Origin: Rhabdornis inornatus
Taxonomy: Eukaryota; Chordata; Aves; Passeriformes; Rhabdornithidae
Assembly (NCBI GenBank): GCA_013397075.1
Contig: VWZS01008810.1
Location: 744,001 to 808,000 of the forward strand
DNA: 64,000 bases
Direction of reading: 5' to 3'
A program made the position numbers and the translations under genes. This document shows positions 11,636 to 25,300 of this stretch, one piece after another (the stretch's first letter is position 1; every line of letters begins with the position of its first letter). Below the pieces are notes generated by a model. The model made no database searches and was not told where the DNA came from. It worked only from the letters and a program-made list of their open reading frames with translations.

Positions 11636-14600
11636 GTCTTTTAAATACCCAATACACAAAGCCAGCTGAGATGTCCTGAGATACCACATTTGGATACCTG
11701 CCTATTCCATCAGCTGCTGCTTCAGGAAGCAGAGATTCTCTCTGTAGACTCAAGCCACATCTGACACTGCATGTGGCAGGCAGTTCAGAGAAACCCTGAC
11801 ATGAAGAGGCAATGAAATGGCAATAATGTGTGTACTTAAAGAAATGTATTACACTAGTCGTCAGAACAGCCAGCAGACTCAGGGAGTTATTCAAGGTGAT
11901 CAACAAGTAAGCTTCCAATTTAGGATTAGCTAACCACACAGCTGAGTGGCAGCTGAGAAGCAGACAGGGTAACTTAGTGTCTCAAACTGCACAAGATGCC
12001 AAAATACAGGCAACTGAATCCTACCCAAACTCTACTGCCAAACTTGTCTTCAACAAGTAAGTGATCATAGATGTTACTAAAACTAACAGACACAATTACA
12101 GAAGTAAATAAGCTCCCTTGCAGAGACATGTCTTTTGTAAGCAACAATGGAAAATGCAGGGGTTAGGGTGCTGACTGCAATTGTGCACATTTTCATGAGC
12201 AAGAGTCTGAAAACTTGTAACAAGAGAAACTTAACAGAAAGTGGAGCATACTGACAGGCAGGAATGCAACTCTTCCCTTGCTTCCCTGGCAACAGCAAGG
12301 CTGACATGAAAAAGCTGAGAAAAGAGCAACTCAGGCCACAGAGCATCTTACTGTGTACAGTAAAACTAACGACCCCAGACTGTACATGTGGCTAATTTTC
12401 TTTTCTAACAGAGAAATCAGTCAGATCCTGTGTATACCAGATAGCCACTCAAAGACTCAAGTAGAGACTTCACAGACAGACAGGAAACACAGGTCCTAAG
12501 TAGAGAAACTTTACTCTAGATAAAAATATTCATCTGGAAAAATAATGGGAAAAAGGATTGCTATTCTGTATTAAAATGGTAAGGGACATCCATCAGATTA
12601 ACAACTGGAAGATTTCAATGCCAGAAGAAAACTAAAAGATAAAGAAAGCTAATCAGAAACTGAGACAGTTTGGCATCTCAAAACATTTCAACCTGATATA
12701 ACCCAAAGCCCAAGGGGGAAAATCAGTCTGGTTTATATAAATGTTTGCTACATTAAGATAATCTCATCAGAAAGTCTCTCTCAATTTATTGTTCCTGTCC
12801 AGAAAACAGAGAAGGTGGTATAAAAGCCATGGAATTTTCCAAGAGCCAGTACGAGCTAACCCAGTTCTCACAGTGCCACAAATTTTAAGCTCAGAAAAGA
12901 CTCTGAACCATCCAGACAGAATATTGGTTCAGACACAGCCATCAGTTCGACCCAGCCAAGATACCCTGAACTACTATAGGGAAGAAAATGTGAAACTCCT
13001 TCATGAAACAGCAAGGTGACCATCAGAGGCTTCTTTGTGGGAGGCATTCCTCATCCAAAACTCATCGTGGCTTGAGGTAGACCCCAAAAACTCACTTTCA
13101 GGTGGCTATAATGCCTTACAGATCAGAGGCAGGACACACACACTACCCAACGCTACAGGTAATACCCTTTTTGTATTTGCTTACTGCACCCGAGAGCAAG
13201 CACTAACCCAAAGCACAAGAGCTGGCTGTCCAGTACTTTAACTCTTCAGCTCTCTCCCTTACCGTGACTACAAACTACATACGACTTCTTGAAAACTGGA
13301 AACTTGTATCTCCCCCAGACACTCTGTGATACATTGTCATATCTGTAACACTTTTTAAAATATTAAGTGGTCATCACACCAGATACAGGTAACTCACATT
13401 CACCTTACATTAAAAAAAAAGTGCGTTAGTCAGCTTTCTTGAAGAAAAATAGCTGAATAGAAGGGAAGCTAAGCCACTAGTTTAACAATCAATCATCAGC
13501 TTAATAGTGAAGGGGATTAAGTAAATGGAAAAAACATGACTCAGACTTGACACACCGAGGCTACAGACTGGCATCAAACCTGTAATTAGCTTCTTATTTG
13601 TTATATTGGAGTAAAATCTAGGTGCTTCCAAGAATCTAGTTTCTGATTTAATTAGTATTTTGAAATTTCTCCCCTATATATTTTCTAGAAGTTTCTTTCC
13701 CAACTAGTGCTAACAAGTAGTAGTTACATTCCTAAAATCTCCAATAGCTTTGACTGATTTTAAATTACAACATATTCCTACTTTAAGTAGGACATCCCTC
13801 CAACAGTTATTTTGTTCTGGAGCAGGCTTAGTGACTTCAATCCCATACTAGACATTGCAGTTTATAAATGGAATTCAGAAAATCATCTCAGTTTCCCTTG
13901 ACTGCCTGTGACAAACTACTTCTCAATAATTTGAAGTAGCAAATTTGGTGAAGTAGCAGAAAGTGCCTTTTTCTTTGAAACTTTCTTTGAAGTTACAGCT
14001 CCTGCTACCAGCCCTCCTCATACTGTAGTCAGCTTGCTATAATTAACAGCTACAAGATCCTCAGAGAAGGCAGTTTCAGTGGACAAAGCAACAGGTGTTG
14101 CAATCTATTGTTAGAATTAGATGAAATTCTGATTTGTGTGCCTTTTTTTGTTCTTCATGAGCATATTCAAATAAAAACACTGTATTTGACAACTGAAGTG
14201 ATGAATGCCCACATTGAAGTCTCATACAGCTTCCAAGAAGTTGCAGCTCCCAGAAACAGCTGGGGTCAAATTGCCACCTTCTCTTCCTTAAACATTCCTG
14301 AAGTTCCCCCTTCTTTCAACTCTTCCATAGACAGTTTTTGAATTGCTTTGTTATAAGATAATGTTGACATACAGTTCATAGAGAGACTAGCTCCCTGCTC
14401 ACTGGGGGACAGGATTGGGCCTCTGCTCCAGGCACAGACAGATCAGGAGTTCCACATTGGTTTGACAGAGCCTCTTCCCTATCCTCCCTATTTTAAGTGC
14501 AGCTCTCCTCAGCCAATGAATAAAGGTAAAATAATTCCTGAGTATTAGATTTGGCCTACCAAGTGCTCTGACTGAAGATAAGCACAAAATCTAAGTTTTC

Positions 14601-17600
14601 AACTGTAGAAAATTAAGTTTAAAGATGCTGTGCTTGGGGGCAAGGTCTAGAAATCTTGCAAGATTTATGACATGGGCCTGGCTCAACAACAGCGGAAATA
14701 GAGTACAAAAATTAAGGAAGCAGACAAATCATACATACCCTATGGCGACATGGGGCAACCAACACTGGACTCCAACAAAGATGGGAAGAGACATGTGTCT
14801 GGGAGAGCTTAAAAGAAAACCAAAGGAGCTAAGAGATCCAGTCACGTGCAGCAAGCAGCTATCAAAGACTCCTCAAACATCCTGAGAATTAAAAGAATCA
14901 TCAACAACCCAGCAAATCTCACCAGGACAGTAATAGCCTATTGATTCCTTGTCCTAACCCTTGCTTTGGACAGAAATTATTAAGTTGCACAATGAAGCAC
15001 AGTCAAATAAATTACTTTGGAAGTAAAATAAATAAATCTTTGGAAGAAACTACAGATTCTAGAAGACTTTGACAACCCAGGAAGAGGAAGAAAATCCTAG
15101 TGGCAAAAAAATTCCTAGTGGCATACTTAACAGATCCTCTCAAGGTTAGCAAAGGCAGAAAACACTGAAGAAAAACTTGGTACATGATCAATGCTACACA
15201 TTAGCTGAACACTAAAAACCTGCCACAAATTCAGCCGCAGCACAGAGGCTACACAAAACTAGCAGGATGGCAAAAGGTTATTTTTGGAGTTGAATCAGCA
15301 TGGAGGATACTAAAGTAAAATGAACCACAGAAAGGAAGAGACATTTGTTTCAAATTGAGCACACTGTGAGGGCACAGACCCAGCATAACAAAACCAGGCC
15401 TTTTCCTCCAACTTACGTATTAGTGTTTAGGAACACTAAGTAGGATACATCATAAAGTAGCAAACAAGAGACCTTCATCTGTACAGCTGATGATTCAGAA
15501 TAACTTGTTTCCCCAGACCAAAGGAAGTTATAAGCATAACTACTACAGGAAAAAAATGTAAACAAACTGAATTAAAATTTGGAATTGTCTCAAGTATTTT
15601 TACGCAGATAAAGTCAGAAACAAAACAAAGGATAACTCTGGCTTAAAGTGCAAGCTGATGCATTGGTAACATGAAATTATTCAAAATACTTGGAAAAAGG
15701 ACCTGGAATTGAGCAAAAGTGAAAAAGAAGTTTGCATTTATTAGGAATGGCAATGCTGTAACATTATAGGCTAGGCTCACGACCACCTAGAGGATGGATG
15801 GCAGATCATGCCCTTCAAAGCAATGTCTTTCTTACCACTTACTGCACTTTCAGGACTCCAGGGCCATTAGACTCAACAGGGTAAAGCTAGCTCTTGTGAC
15901 TCTGGAGCCACCCTAAACTAGCGTAAATGAACAAACTTGCTTTTGAACTTGCAGGGAGCTAACACTTCTGTTCACTACCACGACTTCCGCTCTTTGCCTT
16001 GCAAATTAAAATCAAATTAAAAAAGAGTACTTCAAAAGAGAAACAGAACCCCATTCTCTAGGATCTCTATAAGAACATGTGCTATTAGGCTACAAACATA
16101 TGCCTAATACAGTCTAACCCCCTGCAAAAATGGATGTTCCTTGTTAACAAAGGGTTGTGCTCCTAGCCCAAGGGCCATCCAAAGTCTATCTAGGTTGCAA
16201 TGACACATAGCAGAAGCTTAGGTGACCCCAGAGCTGCGGAGCAGATCTGCAATCCAGCACAACAACAAAGACGCCACATTCAAAAAACAAGAGCAGGCCC
16301 TGCAAATAGAACTGCCTCAGCTAACCCTGTTCACCTGCAATGCTCTGTCCTGCCCTATCTTGGGGGTATATCAAGTATATTTGTCTGACAATACCTATGT
16401 CTCCCATGCTCCTGTCAGCAACGAGTTACCTGAGCAAAGGTAAACAGTGCCAGTATTTGCAATGACAGCAAATAAAACAGCTTCTTTTTGGTGTTAATGT
16501 CAAAATTCCTAGAGAGCACAGGATTGGTTCAAAAACCTTGAAAACATCAAATAACTACTGTGTCCAAGAAAAGAAACTATTTCAAATCCAGGATGGGCAA
16601 GTCAATGTTTACATTTCTTTTAAAATACATTTAATAACTTAAGTTTTACCAGCTACAGCAGCTGTTGCTCTCATGCCTACTGTAACCTGTGTTACAAAGT
16701 ATTGAGAGGCTCTGACTGCAGTGAGGAGAACCAGAGGAGGAGATAAAAGTTTTAAAGGTAGCTTAATGGCACCCGGGAAAGAGAAAAGGCCTCCAAAGCC
16801 ACCTCCTCTGGTGAACTGCCACTGACAATAATTTGTGAATGGCCAGTTTCAGAAGAACCTTGTAATGTAACAGCTGAAAAATTTTAATTAAATATTAAAT
16901 TCTTCTTGTGGGACTTGGCAAATACTTATGATTGCCTGGAAGTCCAGATCCAGAATGTCCTCGAGAATGGCATCTCCATCAAGTCCATGGAAAACTGATC
17001 CAGTCCTGGCATCTTCAGTGAGTTTTCACTTGCTTAAGGCTCTAAGTAATAAAAATTGGCCAGTTGAAAAGGGGTGAAGAAAAAATGATGTGGGCCACTC
17101 TCCCTTCTGAAGACATCAAACCCCATACCTAACCCAGTGGATTCAGCTAAGACAGAATGTTGAGACATAGCTCTGAAAAATCAGGGAGAGCTTCAAATGA
17201 CTCCTGATCCAGTAAAAGTTTCTCACTCTTTCACAAAGATGAGACAGCCTTAGCTGCCATGCAAAAGCTGGAGACTCATTTAATACAAGACAAGTAAGTG
17301 TCTTGCACAGAATTCTCAGAGGGTCAGAAGGGTTTTCAGGAAAATTCCCCTGAAGTAATTAATTACAATTTTCAGGCCCTAAACAGGTCCACAAGGAATG
17401 TCTCTTAGGTATATATCTTAAGCAAAATGCCCTCTTGAATGGACACTGCCATCACAGATGAAATACTATTCAAAGCAGGCAGGTTTAAATACTATCAGAG
17501 ACATAAGCCTGAAACAAAAAGCACAGGAAATATTTTCCACAGTCTGGAAAGAAAAAAACAACATTGTATCCAGGACTGAAGGACCAGCAGAAGGGGAAAA

Positions 17601-19052
17601 ACGTAAAACAAACAAACAAACAGTTAACATGAAATTTTAGATTGTTTCTTGTTCAGACCTTGTCTAACAAAGCCAAAGCAACTACAGAGTGATATTTGAT
17701 TATTATTTTGTTTGTATCAGAACAACTGGGTATGCTCTTAAGTGACCCAACATTGCCCTCTACCAGGCCTACATTTCCACCTTGGGAATGATGTTATCTT
17801 GATTTCATCCTTCAAAATGTACCAGTTGCATGGATGTGTCATCTGGGTGACATGGAAAACGTTCTCTATCACTTGCAGACAGTTACTTATCCAGACAACT
17901 CCAGTTACTGGTATCAATCTGCACATTTAGCATACTGATATTTCCTTATATTTGTATAATGCTGCTTTTTTTTAACTGGGGTCATTGTAGGAGAATCTGG
18001 GGACCACAAATACCTAACAGGTGCAAAAAATAAGAAACTAAGACTAGCAATAGCAATAATTAGGTTACTCATGTCTTTTCTTGATTCTACAGGTGCTATT
18101 TTCATTGCAAGAAATTTTTCAAGGAAATTTGGTTGCCTACACTCAAAAACATTTCCTTTAGCCTGGAGGCAAAACAGCCTCGTCAAAGCTGGCAAGCAGA
18201 GAAACTGGAAGTGGGACCACTGTGATGCTCTGGAAGTTTTCAGAAGTTGAGACTGTAAATATACCCTTCAAGTGAGCATGTGGTATGATGGTAAAAATCT
18301 TAGTAAGCCAACTTCTCCCAGAATCTAAGGATAGGGTGTTAACCCATACTTGGTATAAAAATTGGCTGCTGGTTATACCCATGGACCTCCCTAAATACTA
18401 ACAGGGATCTGAGCTCAAAGCCTGAGTTCTAACCAGTCTAAAAAGTGCCCCTTCCCATCATTTTAATTGTGACTAAATTACAAGATTATGGGGACACAAA
18501 AGCATAGTGGAGTCACAATATTAGTAATTAAATACGAAAAAAGTGCTATTTACCAGGAAAAATTTAAATTCCATAATTTTATTTTATTTGGTTAAATAGA
18601 AATAAATTTGTAACATTCTAGTGATGTATTATGTAGATGCATAGTTGAATAAAGCAAATGCAAAGATGGGAGTATGACACAGTATGACACATTTCATCAC
18701 TGGGAAACCCTCCAAAAACTACAAGTTTAACAAAAAAGACCCACAAAACAAAACCCAAACCACAAAACACTAGCTCTTGAGATGAAGTATGAATAAACTT
18801 TAGCAGTTACAGACATAGATGTGACTTTAGTGTTACACTACCACAGATGGCTTTTCAAAATTCATTTTTACATTAGGAGTTGTGACAAGCAATTTTTTTA
18901 TTCTCAATATTTTCCAGAACAACGTCTGAGAGGACATCTCTGAGATTCCTACTGAACTCCTGATCTTTTAATGCAAACACACTTTAGATAATGGCAATTG
19001 TGACTCAATGCTGACAATGAACAGAGCCCCTAAATGCAGAGCCCTTGACTTT

Positions 19053-19080
19053 TAATATATATATATATATTAACTATATA
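19053..19080. repeat. (AT)n microsatellite
   Basis: A short alternating AT tract with an interruption (TTAAC) and an ATATAT tail, in the STAU2 first intron. Confidence 0.9.
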
Positions 19081-21934
19081 TGTGTTAACGACACTACACA
19101 CAGGTTCCATTTCCTCTCTTCACAGAGTCTGTCATGCACTCCCACCAATTCCATTTTCCCTTGTTTACTATCCCTTCCTTCCTGAGCAAAACTGCCAGCC
19201 CAATTCCCTGACCTGCCTCCACAGGACCCCTGCCTTATACTCTTTACACCCCTCAACCAAATGGAACCTCCGTCTTTCTTTTTCTTCTTGTTTTCAGAGG
19301 AGAGAGAATTAATGAACTATTGTGAAAAATACAGGCTATTTGTGATCCAAAGATTAGAAATGTAAAATAATAGGTTCTGGCAAAAGACAGGCCTCTTTTC
19401 CTATAGATTCTGCTCTTGGTGATAGGAAATAAATGTAAGCAGTAGAAGGAAAAGTGAAGCTCTTGAGGCTCATTAGCAGAAGTTATGTTGTTTCAGTTAT
19501 CCTGAAAAAATGCAGTGTTAGGTCCTTCCCCATCACATCAGTGATACCTGCATGAGGAAATAGATACTTTGCACTCTGATCAGAAAAAATCTGCGCCCAT
19601 ATCTATCACATATATGCCCAAAAAATGGCACTAAGACCCACACATTTCCTTTGTAAGGCTAGCTCTCCAATGGTATAATACCATGAGAAGATGTATTTTG
19701 GGGTGAAGGACTGGACATAATTGGTGGGAGTTTTTCAGTGTTTTCAAAGACTAACAAATCAATAGCCATGTATTTTGGGTAGGTCAAAACAAACTGTCTA
19801 GATGGAGCATGACAGGTGCATCTTTCCTAACAGCTAGAGACCCAGTCTTGGAAATGGAGGATCTGCTTCACTATGGCTTGTTGCCTAACCTTCTCAAGGT
19901 CATTTGTCATGACACTTTACAAATAAAACACATAGTATTTGATTCACTTCTCACATTCACACCAATGTAAACCAGAGTTAGAGTGAAGTTTACAAAGCTG
20001 TGGAGGAAAATCAAACCTTTGGCCCCAAAGAAGAGGCTGATGGTGTTAAATGCTTATTCAAATTTGGTCCAGTCATTAAAACACCTCTGATTGGTTCTTC
20101 TGCAAGTAAAATTCAAAGTTTCTGTACAATCTACTCTCTTAAATCAGAATTTAAGATTAGTCAAATTTATTATTATTTTGATGAAACTCTTGGGGAACAA
20201 GGTAGTTTGAGCTGCCAAAAAGATACATAAAGACTTTGGCCCCCAGGTTGAGCAGCCTGATAGAACCCAAGCTGAGTAACATGGCTGAAAAGTTGTCTGC
20301 AAAGAAAAGAAAATCTGAACTGTCCCTTCCCCTCAAAAACTACAAACAAGCAGGCAGCCTCAATCCTATTCCTAGCTGGCAGCAACAGGAATCTTCGCAA
20401 CCAGTGGCAGGAGCAGAAATCTCTCTGTCTGAGTTTTTCTAGGTCAAAGCTAAGGTTCAGCAGCTGGAAATCAGTACTGGAAATCTTACACTGCTGCTGA
20501 CTTTCTAGAAAAAAAACATATTTCATTCAGAAATCTGTCAGCCTGGCACTGTCTATAAAAGCAGCAATGTCACAACAGAGCCTCTACAGAACCTCCATGC
20601 AGTTAGAAAATGGCTTAAATGCATTAGTATTACTTCACTGGTGTAGACTGCTAACCTGGAATTACCACACAACCTAGGAAGACCTTACTCCTGTGCAGCT
20701 CGATGCCACTGGTAAGTGTGAGATACAGCAACATACGCTCACTGACAGAAGCACAGTTCAACCACCCCAAGCTATGGCAGAGCAAACAGCCTTCCTTGTG
20801 CCTTGCAACACTGCAGTTACTCATACACATCCCTCAGTACTCTTCCAGACAGTATTGCACACAAGGAGACGGGCTACAACAGCAGCACTTTATCTACTCT
20901 TTTGTACAGCAAAAACTTTTTTTTTAGTACCATGGTAGTTGCACAGGGAGTATTCCAAACATGGCTTGAGAAGCTTACGTCTTGGTATTCACAGGAACAG
21001 CTTGCTGGCCGTAAGGCAACACCAGCCAGATACACTGCAGGGAAATTTTTTGGTTGGGTATGACTGTCAGGTGAGACCCTGAGCACTACAAGGCAAGCAG
21101 CTTTGCTGCAGGATTCACCCTCACAGCTAAGCCCAAGCAGCACACACTTCCCCAGAAGGGCATGGCTGTGACTTCCAGGCCTGGCTGAAATCAAGATGAA
21201 CTTTTTCCCACCAGACACATGGACAGTGGGAAAATGCCGCCCAGCCCATGAGAAGCCTGGACCAGGCAACATTACAGCGGTGTCTCTTCAGGTCCCACCT
21301 CAACGATGGCCCGCAACCCCTCGTGCTGGGCGAAGGCCGATAAACGGCTCCGCTGCCCATCGCTGGGAGAGATGCCGACATCCATTTTGGGAGTGGGAGA
21401 GCCCAGCACTGATGGCAAACTTTGGGGCCCTGTCCGAAGTTTGGGGGCAGCGCAATACGTGCACAGAGAGGGCTGACTAACACACACGTACAAACACACC
21501 GGCTGAGCCGTGAGGTCCGCGCCGCTGACCGGGCAAGCAGCGCCGGGCACCCCTCGCCCACTGTGCGCCCCCGAGGCCGCGCACCGCGACAGGGCCGGGC
21601 GGGACATAAGACGAGGAGCAAGTTCGGGTCGCAGAGTACTCCTTCCCGAGGATTGGTGCAGAGTAGGGCAGGCCCGGCGCGGTCCCGGCGGAGCTCGGCC
21701 CCGCCGCACGGCCCGGCCGCGGCCCGGCCTTGGCGCAGTGACTGCCGCCGGCGGCCGGACCCGTGTGCGGGGAGCTGCGGAGGGGATCCAGAGGGGGCTT
21801 CTCCGCGGCCCCCGGGGGCGGCAGCGCTGCCCACCTGTGCCCCCGCCCACCTCCGGCGCCCCTCGTCGGGGGGGCGGCTGGCGGCTGACGGGGACCCCGG
21901 GACGGATGGCGGCGTCAGCGCCGCTGCCCCCCGC

Positions 21935-22061
21935 NNNNNNNNNNNNNNNNNNNNNNNNNNNNNNNNNNNNNNNNNNNNNNNNNNNNNNNNNNNNNNNNNN
22001 NNNNNNNNNNNNNNNNNNNNNNNNNNNNNNNNNNNNNNNNNNNNNNNNNNNNNNNNNNNNN
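21935..22061. other. Assembly gap (127 N)
   Basis: 127 undetermined bases in the middle of the CpG island. Open frames that cross it are artefacts of GC-rich sequence and runs of N. Confidence 0.99.
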
Positions 22062-22140
22062 CGGCGCGCAGCGCCCCCAGCGGCGGCGCGGGGCCCTGCG
22101 CCCGCCCCCAGCCCCGGCGGGCCCCGCACTCTGCGCTCAC

Positions 22141-22330
22141 CTTCCCCCGCCGGGCCGCGGCCGGGGCCGGGCTTCGCCACACGGCGAGTCCTCGGCACCG
22201 CGGAGGAGGAAGCCCCGACCCGGGGAGCGCAGAGAGCAGCGGCGCGGGGGCTGTGCCTGTCCGTGAGTGGGGTTGAGATCGGCCTGGTGCGTGCGCTCTG
22301 CCCCCTCTCGGCTGCTCCCGAGCGCCGCTG
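22141..22330 (-). other. STAU2: Predicted STAU2 non-coding first exon
   Basis: The donor GGGGGAAG|GTGAGCGC at 22141/22140 is the best 5' splice site on the minus strand in the CpG island. Sequence between it and about 22330 would be 5' UTR. The upstream boundary is a guess based on the falling CpG density. Weaker minus-strand donors (GAG|GTGGGC type) near 21850 could be used instead. Confidence 0.45.
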
Positions 22331-25300
22331 CCTGCACCGCTCCTTGCGCGCCTGGAGAGCGGGCTGCGAGACTTCAGGCAGGGAAAAAGAAAATAAGGGC
22401 TGGCAGAAATACAGGGAGAAGGGGGCAGCCACCACAGCACACCAGAGACGAGGCTTGATTTTATTTCCCCTATCTGGTGTTACTCATCTCTAGCTTGGAC
22501 CACTAACTATCCAATGTGCTTCCCCTTGGTGAAGGTGAGAACCTTTCCCCTCCGAGAGTGCTGTTTTCAGGGAAAGGTAAAAACTCATAAAGAAGATTCA
22601 CGTTAAAATTTTCTTGTGTCTAGAATCAGGGCAGATAATTGATGGAGTTGCTGGGCGCTGCCTGGAGGGAGACTGCAGGAACGAGGGCCAGGGAATGCAG
22701 CTGTGGAGAGTCAGCCACGGAGGTTCCATGGTGCACCACTGAAGCCTCCTCCTTCCGCAGGTGGGCACAAACCCTCCCCTCCTTACATAGTGCCAGGGCT
22801 CAGCCACATAAAGCCCTGGGATAAACTGCTGTTTCTGTGCCTTTCCAACCAAAACCAACCATCTTTGGTTTTGCCACCATAAAAATATTTATCTTATTGC
22901 CATGTTTCAGGTTTGCACATCCCTTACAGAAGGCAGAACTAGACAGATTTTTTTCTTTAAAAAAGAAGGCAGAAACAAAAAAAAAAAAAGCTTATTTAAA
23001 ATTGATATTGAAGTCTAAAGTGTTTCTTTCTTTAAATTAGAAATGAATAGACGAATAAAAGGGGTAGAAATCAAAGAAATTAATTTCTGACCATCTTTAG
23101 CATGAAAAAGATAACATTCAAATCTTTATCTCAAAGTAATCAAGTTTATTGTTCCTTTTTAAAAGATTTCCGAGTTTAATCCACAATCTAATTTATGTTG
23201 TAAAAATCTGTTTTCTTGATTGGCTCAAGTAAAACGAACCAAGAATTTTTAAACCAATGCAAAAAGGTAGAAGCATCAGAACTTGAAGCAATCCTACCTG
23301 ATTTGCAAGACTGCAGTAAAAAAATTCCTCAGGCTCAGAAACAAAACTAGATTTTTTGAGGGGGCAAAGATCTATATCTTTTTGCTACACAACTAAGTTT
23401 TAATGATAGGTATGAGAGTTATAACATCAGTCATAGCAAATGTAATTTAAAGAAACAACAGATAAGTCAGGATCAGAATGAATCTAGAGTTTGTATTGCC
23501 TGCAGTACCTGCTATTATATGAGATTTTTTTTTTAATTATTACTTGATACCAAGAGCCAGATCAGTACTGAGCAAAAAAAAAAAGATGTAGCCTGACATG
23601 ATTCCCAAGCATAGTGGAGGAACACTAAAAGCACAGAGCCCAAGTGAATTTTGGTAGTAAGTTTGCATATTGTAGATAATTTACACACCAAATACAGATC
23701 ATGACACCTAGTGGCAGAGCTGCATTGTGAGTATCTAAGTGATAGCTAGACTTTATTCATACTAACAGAACAATAATACGACATTTAGAACCTGTTTAAA
23801 GACATGTTGGGAACTCAGCATTTGCTATGAGAGTTTTATACATACCCTGTATTCAGCACTGGTAGCTTGTTAATCCTCCCCTTCTCATTCCTCCATTGTT
23901 CTCTTTTCTGATTCTGAGATTCCTTACCCTTTAATTTAATTTAAGAACTGAGGACAGAAATGCACAGTATAATACAGTTTCTTTTGTAGTCTTCTGATAT
24001 AATGTAGCAACAGATAATAAGGCAAGTACTTTTCATTAGGCTACTACAAATTTTTGCGTAAGTTCATTCAGATGCTGAATCATCATGGTGCTGTCCATAG
24101 AAGTTTGTGGGTTTTTTTCATTTGTTTGTTTTTGGGTTTTTCCTTCATAATTTATGTCATGTCATTTTTGCTTTACTTACTATTAGTAGTTTGAAGAACA
24201 ACCCTACAGTGTAGCACATGCTTAGCATCAGTGCACCCAGAGAAAAATGAACATCAGCATCAGAATACAAGGGGGGTTTTGTGAACTTTCTGCAATAGAC
24301 AGATGTAATTCCAACAAGCCTCTAAAATCTCCAATCTGTGCTATTATTTCAATACCTAACATTTTTATAACATTGCTATTACTAAACAGCTAAAACCTTA
24401 GTTTAAAAACATATCTTGAGATGCATGTATCAACTCAGTAGTCTCGTATCTTGATATACATTTTGTGGTGCACACAGAATGTAGCTGGAAGAAAACTGAA
24501 TACAAAAGAGCAGATTTATTCCAAAACTTACCATGTGTATTTACGTATTTTATAAAACAAAGGTTGATATATTTTATAATATTTTAAGTCCATGGGTATA
24601 TTTTGCTTTTTTAATGTTTCCTATATGATTGGAGCTTTACATACATGAACAACTAAATTGCATTACTAGTCACTTCTTTAGATTTACTGCACACTTACGT
24701 TTGAGGGTGTTTTTCCTGCTACTGCTGAGGTACAGGATAAAGGCTAGTCAGTGCCTCCAGTAAAAGCAGCTTAATACAACCTAAAAACTTCTCAGGTTTT
24801 GAAAACAAGATGCGTAGTTTGTATGTACTCTTTCACTCTACTCCATTATTAAATAACAACAGTGTCATGACTTCCCCAACAATCTAGTTTCAGCATGCAA
24901 GTTGTTAATAGGAGTGATTAATTTAGTATGCAGTTTGAAAATAACAAAACCCCACATTAATGCCTAAATGCCTGCATAAATACCTAAGTGCAGGAAAAGA
25001 TAAGAGTTATTCTATTTCGTCGGTACACATGAGTGCAGGACACCTGAAGATACTTGTCATTTTTAACCTCAGATTCAGAAAAAAATAAATCAGCACTTTC
25101 ACACTGACTTGCAAAAAATAGTAATATTCTAATTTTTACTAATATATTTTATTATTAGAATTGTAGTTTTAAAAGAAATCATTAAGAAATGAGTTTCCAC
25201 CCCTCAATACACTTTGGTGTTACAAACCAAACCAAACACAAATCCCCAAAGAAAATGCCCAATAATGTATTTAAGAAGTAGATTTGCAGAACTGATTGCA

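Larger units (their letters stand above)
2936..22140. other. STAU2 5'-UTR intron(s), about 19 kb
   Basis: Non-coding DNA between the first coding exon and the predicted first exon in the CpG island. It is AT-rich up to about 21.3 kb and GC-rich after that. It contains the LTRs and CR1 piece listed separately, plus simple A/C-rich tracts near 3415-3455, 4158-4210, 6478-6530 and 18720-18775. Additional untranslated exons could be present, but none can be picked out without transcripts. The segments 2936-6589, 7648-8299, 8651-11179 and 11636-21479 show nothing else I can identify. Confidence 0.6.
1..22330 (-). other. STAU2: STAU2 gene, 5' part (gene-level span)
   Basis: This is the span from the left window edge to the inferred transcription start in the CpG island. 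Two coding exons and one predicted non-coding first exon are visible; the rest of the gene, including most of the double-stranded-RNA-binding domains, lies further left. Staufen-2 binds structured mRNAs and takes part in their transport and localisation, notably in neuronal dendrites. The neighbour UBE2W lies on the same strand upstream, matching the order known in human. The right end is approximate because the start site cannot be read directly. Confidence 0.8.
21480..22400 (-). promoter_or_regulatory. STAU2: CpG-island promoter of STAU2
   Basis: The base composition changes sharply here: dense CpG dinucleotides and long GC runs (for example 21660-21930 and 22062-22230) stand out from the AT-rich surroundings. 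It is the only CpG island in the window, lies upstream of the STAU2 coding exons on the same strand, and contains a strong minus-strand donor (GGGGAAG|GTGAGC at 22141/22140). No TATA box is evident, as is usual for such promoters. The exact start site is unknown. CpG-island promoters often fire in both directions, so a plus-strand transcript is possible. Confidence 0.8.

Noticed and set aside
11118..11689. Open frames of 145 and 156 codons.
   Set aside because: They lie inside or across the ends of the second LTR and are not conserved genes.
14625..14885. An 86-codon plus-strand frame in STAU2 intron 1.
   Set aside because: No recognisable domain and no repeat or splice context; the length is within chance for this much sequence.
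17800..17850. A minus-strand segment AG|ATGACACATCC that resembles the UBE2W last exon start.
   Set aside because: It reads DDTS with no stop, and lies beyond the STAU2 promoter. The segment at 37912-37925 gives the exact DDTC and stop.
21127..22493. Very long open frames on both strands across the CpG island (up to 437 codons).
   Set aside because: They run through 127 N and GC-rich sequence poor in stop codons. Composition is Arg/Ala/Pro/Gly on both strands and no family is recognisable.
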